Assembly: GCF_001984155.1 (NCBI RefSeq)
Contig: NZ_MTQO01000031.1
Span: 95,628 to 159,627, forward strand
Length of the DNA stretch: 64,000 nt
From: Actinosynnema sp. ALI-1.44
GTDB taxonomy: Bacteria > Actinomycetota > Actinomycetes > Mycobacteriales > Pseudonocardiaceae
Reading direction: 5' to 3'
The notes under the pieces are model-generated. The model had not been told where the DNA came from. It made no database searches and saw nothing but the letters and a program-made list of their open reading frames with translations. Shown piece by piece: positions 1 through 9,029 of this stretch. Position 1 is the stretch's first letter. The number at the start of each line of letters is the position of its first letter. Position numbers and translations under genes: made by a program.

Positions 1-1130
1 CGCCGTACAGGACGGACAAGTCGGCCAGTTCGGAACGGCTCGACACCAACACGGAACTGCCGGGTCTGCCGGGGAGCAGTGGCGCCACCTGGTCGACGCT
101 GCCCGCGTCGTCCAACACCACCAGCACTTTGCGGCCGGACAACCTGGAACGCAACAACGCCACGCGTTCTTCGATTCCATGGGGGAGTTCCGACGCCGGA
201 ACCCCGGCTGTCCGAAGTAGCTCGGCGAGCAGCTCAGCACCAGACCGAGGTTTCGCGCTCGCACCGTTGAGTCGAAGAAACCATTGCCCGTCCGGGAATT
301 CATCGACCAACCGATGTGCGGCCCGTATCACCAACGCCGACTTGCCCATGCCTGGTGGGCCGCTGACGGTCACGACCGGAACGCTCTTGTCGGCGCACGA
401 CAAACTCAAGAGGCGGTTGAGCTCCTCATCGCGGTTGATGAAATCCCCGATGTCGACAGGCAACTGGCACTCGACACGCCACCCGTCGTCATCACCGGCC
501 AGCACGACTTGGTGCGCCTGCCGCAATGCCCTACCCGGCTCGACGCCCAACTCGACGTCCAGCCGCTGCCGAACAGTCGAGTACGCTTCCAATGCTTCCG
601 CCTGGCGACCACACCGGAACAATCCCAACACCAGCAGAGACCACATGCGTTCCCGTAACGGATGGGCCAACGCCAACGCCTGGAAATCCGGCAGCGCGGA
701 TTCCTGCAGTCCAGTCTGGAGTTCCAACTCGAACCGCCGCTCGATCACCTGCAGACGATGCTCCGCGAAAGGTTCGACCATTCTCCGCAAATAGTCGGAA
801 GACACGTCGACCAGCGGCTTGTCACGCCACAACGCCAACGCCTCGTCGAGAACGTCTGCTTCCGAGCCGGTACCCGTCCGCCCCGGCCTCAATCGCAGCC
901 GCGTTGCCGATGATGGCACGCAGCCGGGCCACCAGCGTGTAGACGGCGGGGCGCGGATTCGCCGGGAGGTCATCGCCCCACACAGCCTCGACCAACTCGT
1001 CGAACCCGACGACGTTGTTGGCCTTCAACACCAGCGCCGCGAGCAGACACCGCAGCCGACCAGACCCTATGCGTACCGGAGAACCGTCGTCCGACAGCAC
1101 TTCGAGCGGCCCAAGAATCCGAAATCTCAC
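1..1130 (-). pseudogene. SARP/AfsR-type regulator, internally deleted and frameshifted, cut by left edge
   Basis: The GTG start at 1130 follows a GGGGAG ribosome site by four bases. The N-terminus is a normal OmpR-type DNA-binding domain of a SARP (starts VRFRILGPLEVL, helix with DELVEAVWGDD). After GYRL (about base 870) this frame runs into a stop at 822, while the +1 frame continues with an unmistakable BTAD domain (LDEALALWRDKPLVDVSS) and then an NB-ARC-type ATPase with Walker A GPPGMGKS, open to base 1. Between GYRL and the ALALWR helix a SARP normally has some 25-30 more residues, so both a deletion of roughly 80 bases and a frame change are present. A single sequencing error would explain the frame but not the missing residues. 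The target genes are probably to the left and unseen. Confidence 0.7.
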
Positions 1131-1555
1131 CTTGCTCCCCACAAGGTCGACATCGCAACCAACGGCACACACTACTCGCGTTGATCACATATCGAAATCG
1201 ACCTCGTGACAACAAGATGCCCAGCCACGCCAGGACCAGAGCGGGGGTTGCCCCGGCGTGGCTGAGGCACGCACCCAGAACCGTCGGCGTCGGCGGATGC
1301 CCCTCCGCGACACCTCCACCCCGTCCGAGGCGTGCAGTCGAACCGTAGCGACCTGGGCTTTCATGTGGCTTTCAGTGGTCCACGCCTGCCAAAGGCGCTC
1401 AGTCACGCCGAAACAGCTGAGGGTCCGTTCCGGCGTGACTGAGCTCGGTGCCCGAGGGTGGCGGTGCTCGAGTGGCTCATCCTCGGCGCCGCCTCCCCCC
1501 TCTCGGCCACGCCGGAAACATATCCAGTTGGCCTTTCAACGGGCTGTCAGCAGTG
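1131..1555. other. intergenic stretch, no convincing gene
   Basis: About 425 bases between the SARP remnant (leftward) and the end of the LAL regulator gene (also leftward). Short reading frames exist here but show no domain, no ribosome site and no plausible composition. It must hold the SARP promoter at its left end. The only clear structure is the inverted repeat listed at 1397-1444. Confidence 0.5.
1397..1444. repeat. 14-bp perfect inverted repeat, 20-base loop
   Basis: Arms GCTCAGTCACGCCG (1397-1410) and CGGCGTGACTGAGC (1431-1444) are perfectly complementary. It lies 112 bases beyond the stop of the LAL gene, so it may be its transcription terminator. It lacks a T-run, and could instead be an operator for the leftward SARP promoter. 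Confidence 0.5.
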
Positions 1556-4480
1556 CTACTGGCTTTCCTCGTACGCGGAGGCGGCGAAGTCGCTCAGCTC
1601 CATCCGGTCGGCGACCTCGGCCTTCATGATCAGGCTCGCTACGTGCTTCTCGACCGTTCTCGGTGAGATGTGCAGGCGGTTGGCGATGGCTTTGTTCGTC
1701 AGGCGCTCACGCAGCAACTGCAGCACTTCGTGCTCGCGGACTGTGACGCCTCTCGCGCGCAGGTCGTCCGGGACCTGATCCATGCCGGTTCGGCGCTGCT
1801 TCACCGACGCGCCCGCGTGCCGCAGCAGTGAACGGCACGCGCTGGCGACCGCGGGCACCGACAACTGGTGGAAGTACTCCTCGGCTCGGCGAACCCAGGC
1901 GATGGGATCACCCCAGCCGTCGGCGATCGCGGCTTCGGCGACCAGCCGCATGCCGAGGTGCCGTGCCATCCCGTAGATCGCGGAATCCTCCTGCGCCGAG
2001 TCGGCCGCGGCGTTCGCCTCCTCGGCGCGACCGTCCCGCCCGAGCAACACGGCCTCGGCGAGCCGCACGAACTGGCGGTTCCAGCGCATCGTGCTCTGTA
2101 CCGTGTCGGTCGCTTCGTGGTACTCCGTCCAGCCCGCGTCGCCGTCGAGCACGGCGAGGAACAGATGCAGCCCGTGTCTGCCGGCGAGCTGGAACAGCGA
2201 AGGCACGTCTGTCGTCGAAGAGATCATCCGGAGGAGCTCCTCGCGGGCCAACCCGCGGTTCTCCTCGAGCAGCGCGCAGAACGTCCTGGCGAAGCCGAGT
2301 GTCAGCGGCAACTCCTGGGCGTTCACGTCCTCCCATTCCGCGAACTCGGCGAGCGCCCGCTCCATCTCGGTACGCTTGCCCTGATGAGCCGCGAGGGTGG
2401 CTTGAACCATCAACATGTAACGGATCTGCGGCCGCAGCCGAAGCCTGAGCACGTCCTGCTTGCCCTGCGCGAGCAGTTGCGCGGTCTTGCCGAAGTCACC
2501 CCGCAGCACCGCGTCGGTGGCCAGGTTGCCCTGAATCTGGTAACCGACAGCGACGGCACCGACTCGCTGGGCCTCCTCGATCGTGTTCTCCATCCCGGCG
2601 ACGTCGCCGTTCGCGAGCCAGTCGTTGCCTGCGAGGCGGGCGAGCGCGTACACGCGCGGAATCGGCAGCCGTTGTTCCTCGGCCAGTTCACGCGCGCGTT
2701 GCAGACACCGGCTGGACTCCTCCAGGCTTCGTTCCCGCGCCACGTCCGCCACGACTTGCCACGCGTCGCACAGCACGGTCGGCAGATTCGCGCGTTCGGC
2801 CGCGGCGATCGCCCTGCGCGCAAGCGCCTCAGCCCGTTCGCCGCGGTTGCGGCCACCGCCCTGCCAGGTGAGCTTGGCCGCCATCGCGTCGATCGGCGCG
2901 GCTTCCTCCTCTGCCGCATCCGTTCCCAGGAGGGCCCTGGCTTCAGTGACCTGGTTCATCCCCTCAGCGGAGAGACCTGCGACGAAGTAGACCTGCGCGA
3001 GCCGCGTGTGCAGGCTAGCTCTGGCAGCCGCGCCGAGGTCCGCGCCACGGACCTGGTCGAGCGAGTCGACCAGTGCCCGAGCACGGTCGATCTCCCCCGC
3101 CTCGGCCAAGGCGTAGAGCAGGGTCTGCAGGATCTCCGCCTTGCCCTCCGCGGTGCCTTCACCTTGCAGCAGCGCGTTGGCTCGGTCGAGCAGTTTGACC
3201 GATGAACCGGACGCGCCGTCGGTCAGCGCTCTGCGGCCCGCTTCCGCGAACAACCGGGCGGCACTGTTGACGTCACCGGCATCCGCCTGCAGTGTCGCCA
3301 CGAGCTGACACCACTCGCCCGGCAGGCCCGGGTGCAGCACTTGGACGGCTTCCGCCGCGCGCCGTGAGTACTCCGCGCGATCGGTCGGCGTCAGAGCGGC
3401 CCGGAGAGCCTCGGCGGTCAGCGGGTGCCGGAAGGCGTACCAGTCCGGCGCCGCGTCGTCCGGCGCGACCAGTTGCGCGGCGACCGCTGCTCTCAAGTGC
3501 GACAGCATGCTGCGCTGGTCCAGTGCTGTCACGTGCCCGACCACGGACAGCGGGAACCGGTCGCCGAGAACTGCTGCGACGGACAGCAGCGTGCTGCCCT
3601 GTTGCCCGAGTTGTTCCGCCCGGTCGATGACACCTCGCAGCACCGCCTCAGGGACGTCGGCACGCATCTCACCGATTACCCGCCACCCACCGCCAGCGCG
3701 TACCAGCACACCGTCGGCGACCAGTTGGTGGAGCATCTCCTCGATGATGAACGGGATGCCCGCGCTGTCCTCGGTGAGCCTGCTGCTCACCTCGATCGGC
3801 AGCTCACCGGGTGTGGTCTCCAGACAAGACGCGGCGAGCCGGTTGACGTCGTCATCCGCCAGCCGGTTGAGCGTGAGTATCGACGCCGAGTGACGCTGGC
3901 TGGCCGTCCTGGCCAGGTCGAGCGCCGCACACGGTTCGTCCCTTATGGTCGCGATCAGCAGAATCGGCAGATCCGTCACGTTGTCGGTCAAGTACTCGAC
4001 GATGGCGAGGGTCTCGGAGTCCGCGTGCTGCAAGTCTTCCAGCACCACAAGACATCCGTCTGACCGACCGGCGACTGTGATCAGTCGCAGAACCGCTTCA
4101 CCAAGCACCACAAGGGAGTCGCCGCCGGTGGCCTCGCCCGGCTGTTGCAGATCGGGGATCAACCTGCCGAGAATCGGGCGATACGGACCGAGTGCCGGAT
4201 CATCCGGAGGGTGTCCGCTGCGGAACAACCCGAGCAGGGCCTCGGTCAACGGCCGGAACGGCACGATTGGGCCGATTGTCGTGCCCCGACCTCGTAATAC
4301 ACGGACACCTGAAGCGAATGCGATCCCGGCCGCCTCCGCCGCGAGCCTGGATTTGCCGATGCCCGGCTCGCCGATGAGGAAGACCGCGCCGCCACGCGAG
4401 GATCTGGCGGCGTCGATCGCCCTCGTCAACTCGGCCACCTCACGGTCTCGGCCGATCACGAGCGGGGAGCGGGACACCAT
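1556..4480 (-). CDS. LuxR-family LAL (large ATP-binding) transcriptional regulator
   Basis: A 974-residue MalT/LAL-type regulator. The N-terminal AAA ATPase carries Walker A GEPGIGKS at residues 37-44, and a VVLEDLQHAD stretch fits Walker B. A long helical, TPR-like middle follows, and the last 65 residues form a LuxR helix-turn-helix (VTVREHEVLQLL, then NKAIANRLHISPRTVEKHV). Proteins of this family are ATP-dependent activators that respond to an inducer and often sit inside natural-product clusters. The gene starts 66 bases after the stop of the 62-residue peptide gene on the same strand, so it probably belongs with the LanM-peptide pair as its regulator. The ATG at 4480 gives an N-terminus that matches where LAL proteins usually begin. 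Confidence 0.9.
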   Translation of the reverse strand: MVSRSPLVIGRDREVAELTRAIDAARSSRGGAVFLIGEPGIGKSRLAAEAAGIAFASGVRVLRGRGTTIGPIVPFRPLTEALLGLFRSGHPPDDPALGPYRPILGRLIPDLQQPGEATGGDSLVVLGEAVLRLITVAGRSDGCLVVLEDLQHADSETLAIVEYLTDNVTDLPILLIATIRDEPCAALDLARTASQRHSASILTLNRLADDDVNRLAASCLETTPGELPIEVSSRLTEDSAGIPFIIEEMLHQLVADGVLVRAGGGWRVIGEMRADVPEAVLRGVIDRAEQLGQQGSTLLSVAAVLGDRFPLSVVGHVTALDQRSMLSHLRAAVAAQLVAPDDAAPDWYAFRHPLTAEALRAALTPTDRAEYSRRAAEAVQVLHPGLPGEWCQLVATLQADAGDVNSAARLFAEAGRRALTDGASGSSVKLLDRANALLQGEGTAEGKAEILQTLLYALAEAGEIDRARALVDSLDQVRGADLGAAARASLHTRLAQVYFVAGLSAEGMNQVTEARALLGTDAAEEEAAPIDAMAAKLTWQGGGRNRGERAEALARRAIAAAERANLPTVLCDAWQVVADVARERSLEESSRCLQRARELAEEQRLPIPRVYALARLAGNDWLANGDVAGMENTIEEAQRVGAVAVGYQIQGNLATDAVLRGDFGKTAQLLAQGKQDVLRLRLRPQIRYMLMVQATLAAHQGKRTEMERALAEFAEWEDVNAQELPLTLGFARTFCALLEENRGLAREELLRMISSTTDVPSLFQLAGRHGLHLFLAVLDGDAGWTEYHEATDTVQSTMRWNRQFVRLAEAVLLGRDGRAEEANAAADSAQEDSAIYGMARHLGMRLVAEAAIADGWGDPIAWVRRAEEYFHQLSVPAVASACRSLLRHAGASVKQRRTGMDQVPDDLRARGVTVREHEVLQLLRERLTNKAIANRLHISPRTVEKHVASLIMKAEVADRMELSDFAASAYEESQ

Positions 4481-4546
4481 GGCCGGACAGTACCCAGGAT
4501 CCCCCGTTCGGTTGAAGCCCGAACTGTCGGAGATCTCACCGCCGGG

Positions 4547-4735
4547 CTAGCTCTCCGCCGTTAGTGTGAAGGTATGCGCCTCGATCCTGGAGACAGCACT
4601 CCGCCCGGGGAACAGATCCATGCGGTAGCCAGCGAGCGCGTTCACCCGGGCGGCGATGTCCCGCCGTGACGAGCTCATGATCTGGCCGGCGGGGTGGTTG
4701 GCTCCGACGAGCGATTCGGCGGTCAGGCTGCTCAT
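4547..4735 (-). CDS. 62-residue Cys-free peptide, putative LanM substrate
   Basis: A small gene between the LanM gene (74 bases upstream, same strand) and the LAL regulator. The ATG at 4735 is preceded by AGGAAG at good spacing, which supports translation. The peptide starts MSSLTAESL, has an NHPAG motif at residues 13-17 that recalls NPAG-like stretches in some LanM-associated leaders, and ends AHTFTLTAES. It has many Ser and Thr but no Cys at all, so it cannot form lanthionine as read. Possible roles: a peptide that is only dehydrated, a peptide using another nucleophile, a regulatory or helper peptide, or a decayed precursor whose functional partner is elsewhere. Its position is strong evidence of a link with LanM; its chemistry is open. 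Confidence 0.65.
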   Translation of the reverse strand: MSSLTAESLVGANHPAGQIMSSSRRDIAARVNALAGYRMDLFPGRSAVSRIEAHTFTLTAES

Positions 4736-4808
4736 TACTGTGCTTCTTCCTGTGAGCGGGGCATCTCAAGGAGTGGGGTTGATCACTTGAGGGGTTGGAC
4801 GGGGAGAA

Positions 4809-7781
4809 TCAGTACTGCTGCCCTGGGGTGGGTTCGAGCAGGAGCACCGAGGGGACCCGGCTGGCGAATCCCAGGCGGAGCAGGCCGTAGCCGATACCGG
4901 CGAGGCCGTTGAGCAGGCCGGCGGACACGACGCCGTGAGGCGTGCCACAGCGGACGCCTCCCCTGTCGATCGCGCCGAGCAGGAGACCCGCGTGGCGGGT
5001 GGCGGCCGCGGAGGCCTCGTAGTTGCCGCGCTGGCCCAGCACCATGAGGGCCTCGGTCACGCCGAGCTCTCCGTGGCACAGGCTCATGTCGCGCAGCGGC
5101 TGGTGTTCGGCCAGCGTGTTGGCCCAGTCCTCGGGGGCGTCGCGGTGGGCCATGGTGAAGCCCGCCAGGCCGCCGCACCAGCTCAGGTCCGTGCCGTCGG
5201 GCACTTCGGCGTCCAGGATCGCCCGGCCGACCTCGTAGTAGTGGTCGCCCGCGCCCGTCGCCGCGAAGCGCTGCAGTGCCCAGCCGATCCCGGTGTGCCC
5301 GTGGGCGAAGCCCGCGGTGGGCAGGTCGAGGCAGGTGCACGGCACCGTGTGCGCCTGCTCCACGAGCCTGTCCGCGAAGTCCCACGCCAGACGGCCTGCC
5401 GAGGGCAGCCCTGTCTCGCTGTGGACCGCCAGCATGGCCGCCAGGCCACCGGCGCTGCCCGCCGCGAAGCAGGCCAGCTCGTCGTCGGTCGCCGCCCTGG
5501 TCAGGTCGACCACCGCGGGCAGCCAGCTGCGGATCTCCGGGTCGTCGAGCAGGTTGCCCAGCCGCGCGATCGCGTAGCTGATGCCTCCCAGGCCGTGCGG
5601 GCCGCCGCAGCCGATCGTCACGCCGAGCTCCGGCTCGGTGATCAGCTGGTCGATGAGACGGGGCACTGGGCGGACCGCGTCCCTGGCCAGTTCCGCGTAG
5701 CGCTGCACGCCGGTCAGGTCGGCGAGCTGCGCGAGGAACAGGGCCACTCCGCAATACCCGTGGGCGAGGCCGGCGCCCATCGGGAGAACCGCCCAGTGCT
5801 TGTCGATGATCGGCTCAAGGCCGAGCCAGTTCGCACGGCCGTCCCCGTGCATCGCCCTGGCACCGATCTCGTCCGCGATCCCGCACGCCGCCGACAGCAG
5901 CCGCTGCGGGTCGGGGATCGCCGACGTGCCCGCCCGGGGACGGGTCTCGCCTGTGCGGTGGGCCACCGGCTGCGCCCTGGTCGCCAGCGCTGCCGCGATC
6001 AGCCATTCCTGGTCGTAGCGGTCCACCTCGTCCATTGCGGCGATCTTCAGCACGACCGTCGCCAGCCCCGGGCCTTCCAGCAGGTCCGGCAGGCATTCGC
6101 CGTCCGCTGCCCACAGGTCGCGGGAACCGGGCTTGCTGGTGAACATCGGCAGGTCGCCTGCCCAGAGGTCGTTCAGCTCGCTCGGGATCAGCCGCTGCCG
6201 GGCCAGGTCGCAGGCCGAGTCGACGGTCAGTGCGTCGAACACACGCTCCCGCTGCACGGCGTCGCGCAGCACATCCGGGTGGGTCGACTCGTCGAGCAGG
6301 GTCGCGTAGATCTGGCTCGGCCTGGCCACGACCCGGATCTCGTCGTTGGTGCACGCGGTCAGCAGGCCGATCAGCTCCGAGCGGTGCCGCACGATCGCGT
6401 CGTAGCCCTCGCGGAACCCGCCGAGCATCGCGGCACGGTACTCGGACGGCTCCACGTCGACCGCGCCGAGCCGCGGCCGGTTGGTCGCGCCACGGAACTC
6501 GCCACGACGACGCACGAGGCGCATCGCGTCGGTACCGACGCCGTCCCACGCGACCACGTCGCTCGGGGACTGGACGCCCTTGTCGCCGCCGAGGGCGGAC
6601 ACGTCGACCGCGCCGTGCTCTCCGAGGAGCATCTGCGGCAGCAGCGCCATCCGGTGCACCGAGGAGGCGAGCACGCGCGCCGCCGGGTCCGGCCCGGTCG
6701 CGGTCGGCTGCTCGAGCATGGGGTGGAACAGGGTCTCGACGTCCACGAGCACCGGCTGGTCGCCGCAGGCGATCAGGTTCTCGTAGTGGATGTCGGCGCC
6801 GTCGACCGCGTACAGCAGCGCCAACAGCGCGCCCTGCCTGCGGTAGAACCGGTCGACCTCGGCGACCTGGGCGCACGGCCGGTGCTCGACGAACTCGAGC
6901 CAGCCGTAGCCGGTGCGCGTCACCGCGTCGACGCTGCGCAGGCCGAGGCCGAGAACCTTGGAGTTGAGCCAGCCGACCAGCCCGCTGTAGTGCCGGTGCA
7001 GGTCCAGCGACCGCGGCTTGTAGACGACCTTGCCGCCGCCCGCGAAGTGCAGGATCGCGACGCTGCGGCCGCGCTGGTGGGTGTCGCCGATGCCGGTGCG
7101 GATCTCCACCAGGTCGCCGGGGTCGGCCCCGCCGAACAGCCGCGCCACGATCAGGTCGCGGTCGGCGATGAACCGCTCGATCAGCTCGACCTGCGCGTCC
7201 GCGATGAACTGGCACGCCTGGCCGAGCAGCCTGGCCAGTACCGGGTACTCGGCGAACAGCGTGGTCAGCCGCTCCGGGCTGGCCTGGGCGGAGATGAAGT
7301 CGGCGAAGCGCTCCTGCGCGGTGTCACCGGCGAGCCTGCCGGACACGCGTTCGACGTTGAGCTCCAGCACCAGGGTGCGAGCGGCCAGACCGGCGAGGCG
7401 CCTGCCCAGCTGCCGGTCGAAGGCAGCCGCGACGGCCGGCGCGTCGATCTTCCCCTCGGCGGCCGCCGTGGCCACACGCTCACGGGCGATCCGCACCAGG
7501 GGCCGGAACACCCAGGCGAACGCGTCGGGCCAGTCGCACGGCACAGCCCCCTCGGCGCTGACCGGGCCACTGCCCACCGCCTCGTCGATCAGTTCGGCCC
7601 AGCGCGGGCGGCCCTGGACCGTCCACCGGCGTTCGGCGGCGGTCAGCGCGCCGGTCCACCATGGTCCGGAGTTGATCCCGTTGTCGCGGTGCGAAATCGC
7701 TTGGCTCACGAGTAAAGAGGCTGGCAGCGGGCGCACCCGCGAACATGGGTAACGACTCCCCACATTCGCGTCCGGCACCAC
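4809..7781 (-). CDS. type 2 lanthipeptide synthetase LanM
   Basis: A bifunctional LanM of 990 residues from the GTG at 7781. A GTG at 7709 (VSQAISHRD, 966 residues) is an equally good start, because neither has a clear ribosome site. The N-terminal half is the DUF4135 dehydratase with a lipid-kinase-like active site (GGGKVVYKPRSLDLHRHY, ADIHYENL, LVDVETLFHP); it phosphorylates Ser/Thr and eliminates phosphate. The C-terminal third is a LanC cyclase with all zinc ligands in place (WCGG and CHGELG) and the HGHTGIGWAL motif. The length is normal for LanM, and nothing looks broken. The next gene downstream is the 62-residue peptide. No LanT transporter/protease or tailoring enzyme is adjacent. 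Confidence 0.93.
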   Translation of the reverse strand: MVPDANVGSRYPCSRVRPLPASLLVSQAISHRDNGINSGPWWTGALTAAERRWTVQGRPRWAELIDEAVGSGPVSAEGAVPCDWPDAFAWVFRPLVRIARERVATAAAEGKIDAPAVAAAFDRQLGRRLAGLAARTLVLELNVERVSGRLAGDTAQERFADFISAQASPERLTTLFAEYPVLARLLGQACQFIADAQVELIERFIADRDLIVARLFGGADPGDLVEIRTGIGDTHQRGRSVAILHFAGGGKVVYKPRSLDLHRHYSGLVGWLNSKVLGLGLRSVDAVTRTGYGWLEFVEHRPCAQVAEVDRFYRRQGALLALLYAVDGADIHYENLIACGDQPVLVDVETLFHPMLEQPTATGPDPAARVLASSVHRMALLPQMLLGEHGAVDVSALGGDKGVQSPSDVVAWDGVGTDAMRLVRRRGEFRGATNRPRLGAVDVEPSEYRAAMLGGFREGYDAIVRHRSELIGLLTACTNDEIRVVARPSQIYATLLDESTHPDVLRDAVQRERVFDALTVDSACDLARQRLIPSELNDLWAGDLPMFTSKPGSRDLWAADGECLPDLLEGPGLATVVLKIAAMDEVDRYDQEWLIAAALATRAQPVAHRTGETRPRAGTSAIPDPQRLLSAACGIADEIGARAMHGDGRANWLGLEPIIDKHWAVLPMGAGLAHGYCGVALFLAQLADLTGVQRYAELARDAVRPVPRLIDQLITEPELGVTIGCGGPHGLGGISYAIARLGNLLDDPEIRSWLPAVVDLTRAATDDELACFAAGSAGGLAAMLAVHSETGLPSAGRLAWDFADRLVEQAHTVPCTCLDLPTAGFAHGHTGIGWALQRFAATGAGDHYYEVGRAILDAEVPDGTDLSWCGGLAGFTMAHRDAPEDWANTLAEHQPLRDMSLCHGELGVTEALMVLGQRGNYEASAAATRHAGLLLGAIDRGGVRCGTPHGVVSAGLLNGLAGIGYGLLRLGFASRVPSVLLLEPTPGQQY

Positions 7782-7876
7782 CCGTATTGGGTAGTGGCGG
7801 GTCGCCGTCGAACTGCCGTTCCATCGACGGTACCGGCCTGTGCAGCACGGGTGCGACCGCTGTCACCCATCCGGAA

Positions 7877-7908
7877 CCTGACAGCAGGTGTCAGGCATGG
7901 GTGTCAGG
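7877..7908. promoter_or_regulatory. TGTCAGG repeat operator in divergent promoter
   Basis: CCTGACA (7877-7883) and TGTCAGG (7889-7895) form a 7-bp dyad, and a third TGTCAGG lies at 7902-7908, nine bases before the GTG of the rightward winged-helix gene. The site sits between two divergent genes and so could serve either. It looks like a repressor or activator site; the binding protein is unknown. Confidence 0.45.
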
Positions 7909-7916
7909 ATGACGCC

Positions 7917-9029
7917 GTGAGCACTAGGACACCGACGGTCGATCGTGCGCGCGTGCTGGCCTACCGGATCGCACGGCAAGGGCTGCACCGCTCCGCCACG
8001 CAGGTGGACGACCTGGACGTGGTCGCGCTCGGCGTGCAGGACACACCGCCGGGTTCGGCCCGTCTGGCGTTGGGTGTCCGCACCGAGGCCGAGGTGGACG
8101 ACCACACCCTGGTGCGGGCGTGGACGGTGCGGGCGTCGCCGTTCCTGCACCGCGCCGGGGACCTGCCGAAGCTGGCCGCCGCGTTGTGGCCGCACAGCGA
8201 GCGTGACGCCCTGGGCAAGGTCGCGTGGCAGCGGTCGGTGATGCGGAAGAGCGGTATCACCGCCACCGAAGCGATCCGGTACACCGCCGAAGCGATGCGC
8301 GAATGCGTCACCACTCCTACGGTCAAGGGGGTCGTGAGCACAGCGGTGTCCAAGTTGGTGCCGAAGGCGCTGGTTTCGTACTGCCGGGGTTGTCAGGCGG
8401 AGCACGTGTTCGAGTCGCTGTTCCGGCTGGCCGCGCTGCCCGGCGGGCTCCGGCTCGATCTGACGCGGTCGCCGCCGTTGCTCGTGCCGATCGAGAACTG
8501 GCCGGGGATCCCGGCGGCGCAGTCCGGTGCGGACGACCTGGTCAAGCGGTACCTGACGTTCGTCGGACCGGCGAGCACGGCGGATGTCGCGGCGTGGCTG
8601 ACCACCACCCAGACCGAGGTCAAGGCGATCTGGCCGACCGCGGGACTGGTCGAAGTGGACGTCGACGGCCGCGCCGCGTGGATCCCCGAGTCCGAGGTGG
8701 ACCTGCTGCTGGACCCACCGGAGCCGCCCCGCGTCCTGCTGCTGCCGACGTCGGACCCGTTCATGCAGGAACGCAACAAGACATTCCTTGTGCCGGACAA
8801 GGCGCACCACAAGGCGATGTGGCCGGTGATCGGCCAGCCGGGCGCGGTGCTCGTCGACGGTGACGTCACCGGGCTGTGGCGGGCGAAGGCGACCGGGCGC
8901 AAGAAGCTGGAGATCCGGATCACCGGGTTCGCGCCGGTCGAACCGGGCGCACGGGCGGCGCTCGACGATCAGGCGCGGTTGATCGGCGCGCTGCGGGGCA
9001 TCGCCGAGACGAACGTCATCGTGTCGTGA
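7917..9029 (+). CDS. winged-helix DNA-binding domain protein (DUF1006/HTH_42, AlkZ-like)
   Basis: A 370-residue protein from the GTG at 7917 (starts VSTRTPTVDRARVLAYRIA). An upstream in-frame extension reads through low-complexity sequence and was rejected. The order of elements matches the crosslink-repair glycosylase-like HTH_42 family: an N-terminal LAYRIARQGL helix, a middle with HTH-like segments, and a C-terminal LLPTSDPFMQERNKTFLVP block followed by GAVLVDGDVTGLWRAK. Streptomyces AlkZ-type members unhook DNA crosslinks made by self-produced toxins; the catalytic QxQ/QxD motif was not identified here, so only the fold is assigned. The 3' end overlaps the convergent TPR gene by 14 bases. 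Confidence 0.75.
   Translation: MSTRTPTVDRARVLAYRIARQGLHRSATQVDDLDVVALGVQDTPPGSARLALGVRTEAEVDDHTLVRAWTVRASPFLHRAGDLPKLAAALWPHSERDALGKVAWQRSVMRKSGITATEAIRYTAEAMRECVTTPTVKGVVSTAVSKLVPKALVSYCRGCQAEHVFESLFRLAALPGGLRLDLTRSPPLLVPIENWPGIPAAQSGADDLVKRYLTFVGPASTADVAAWLTTTQTEVKAIWPTAGLVEVDVDGRAAWIPESEVDLLLDPPEPPRVLLLPTSDPFMQERNKTFLVPDKAHHKAMWPVIGQPGAVLVDGDVTGLWRAKATGRKKLEIRITGFAPVEPGARAALDDQARLIGALRGIAETNVIVS

Noticed and set aside
1185..1406. 73-residue minus-strand frame between SARP and LAL genes
   Set aside because: No ribosome site; Arg-rich low-complexity; overlaps the inverted repeat arm.
4935..7715. 926-residue plus-strand frame opposite lanM
   Set aside because: Antisense shadow of a high-GC gene: Arg/Ala/Gly-rich, no domain, no ribosome site; LanM motifs on the other strand are decisive.
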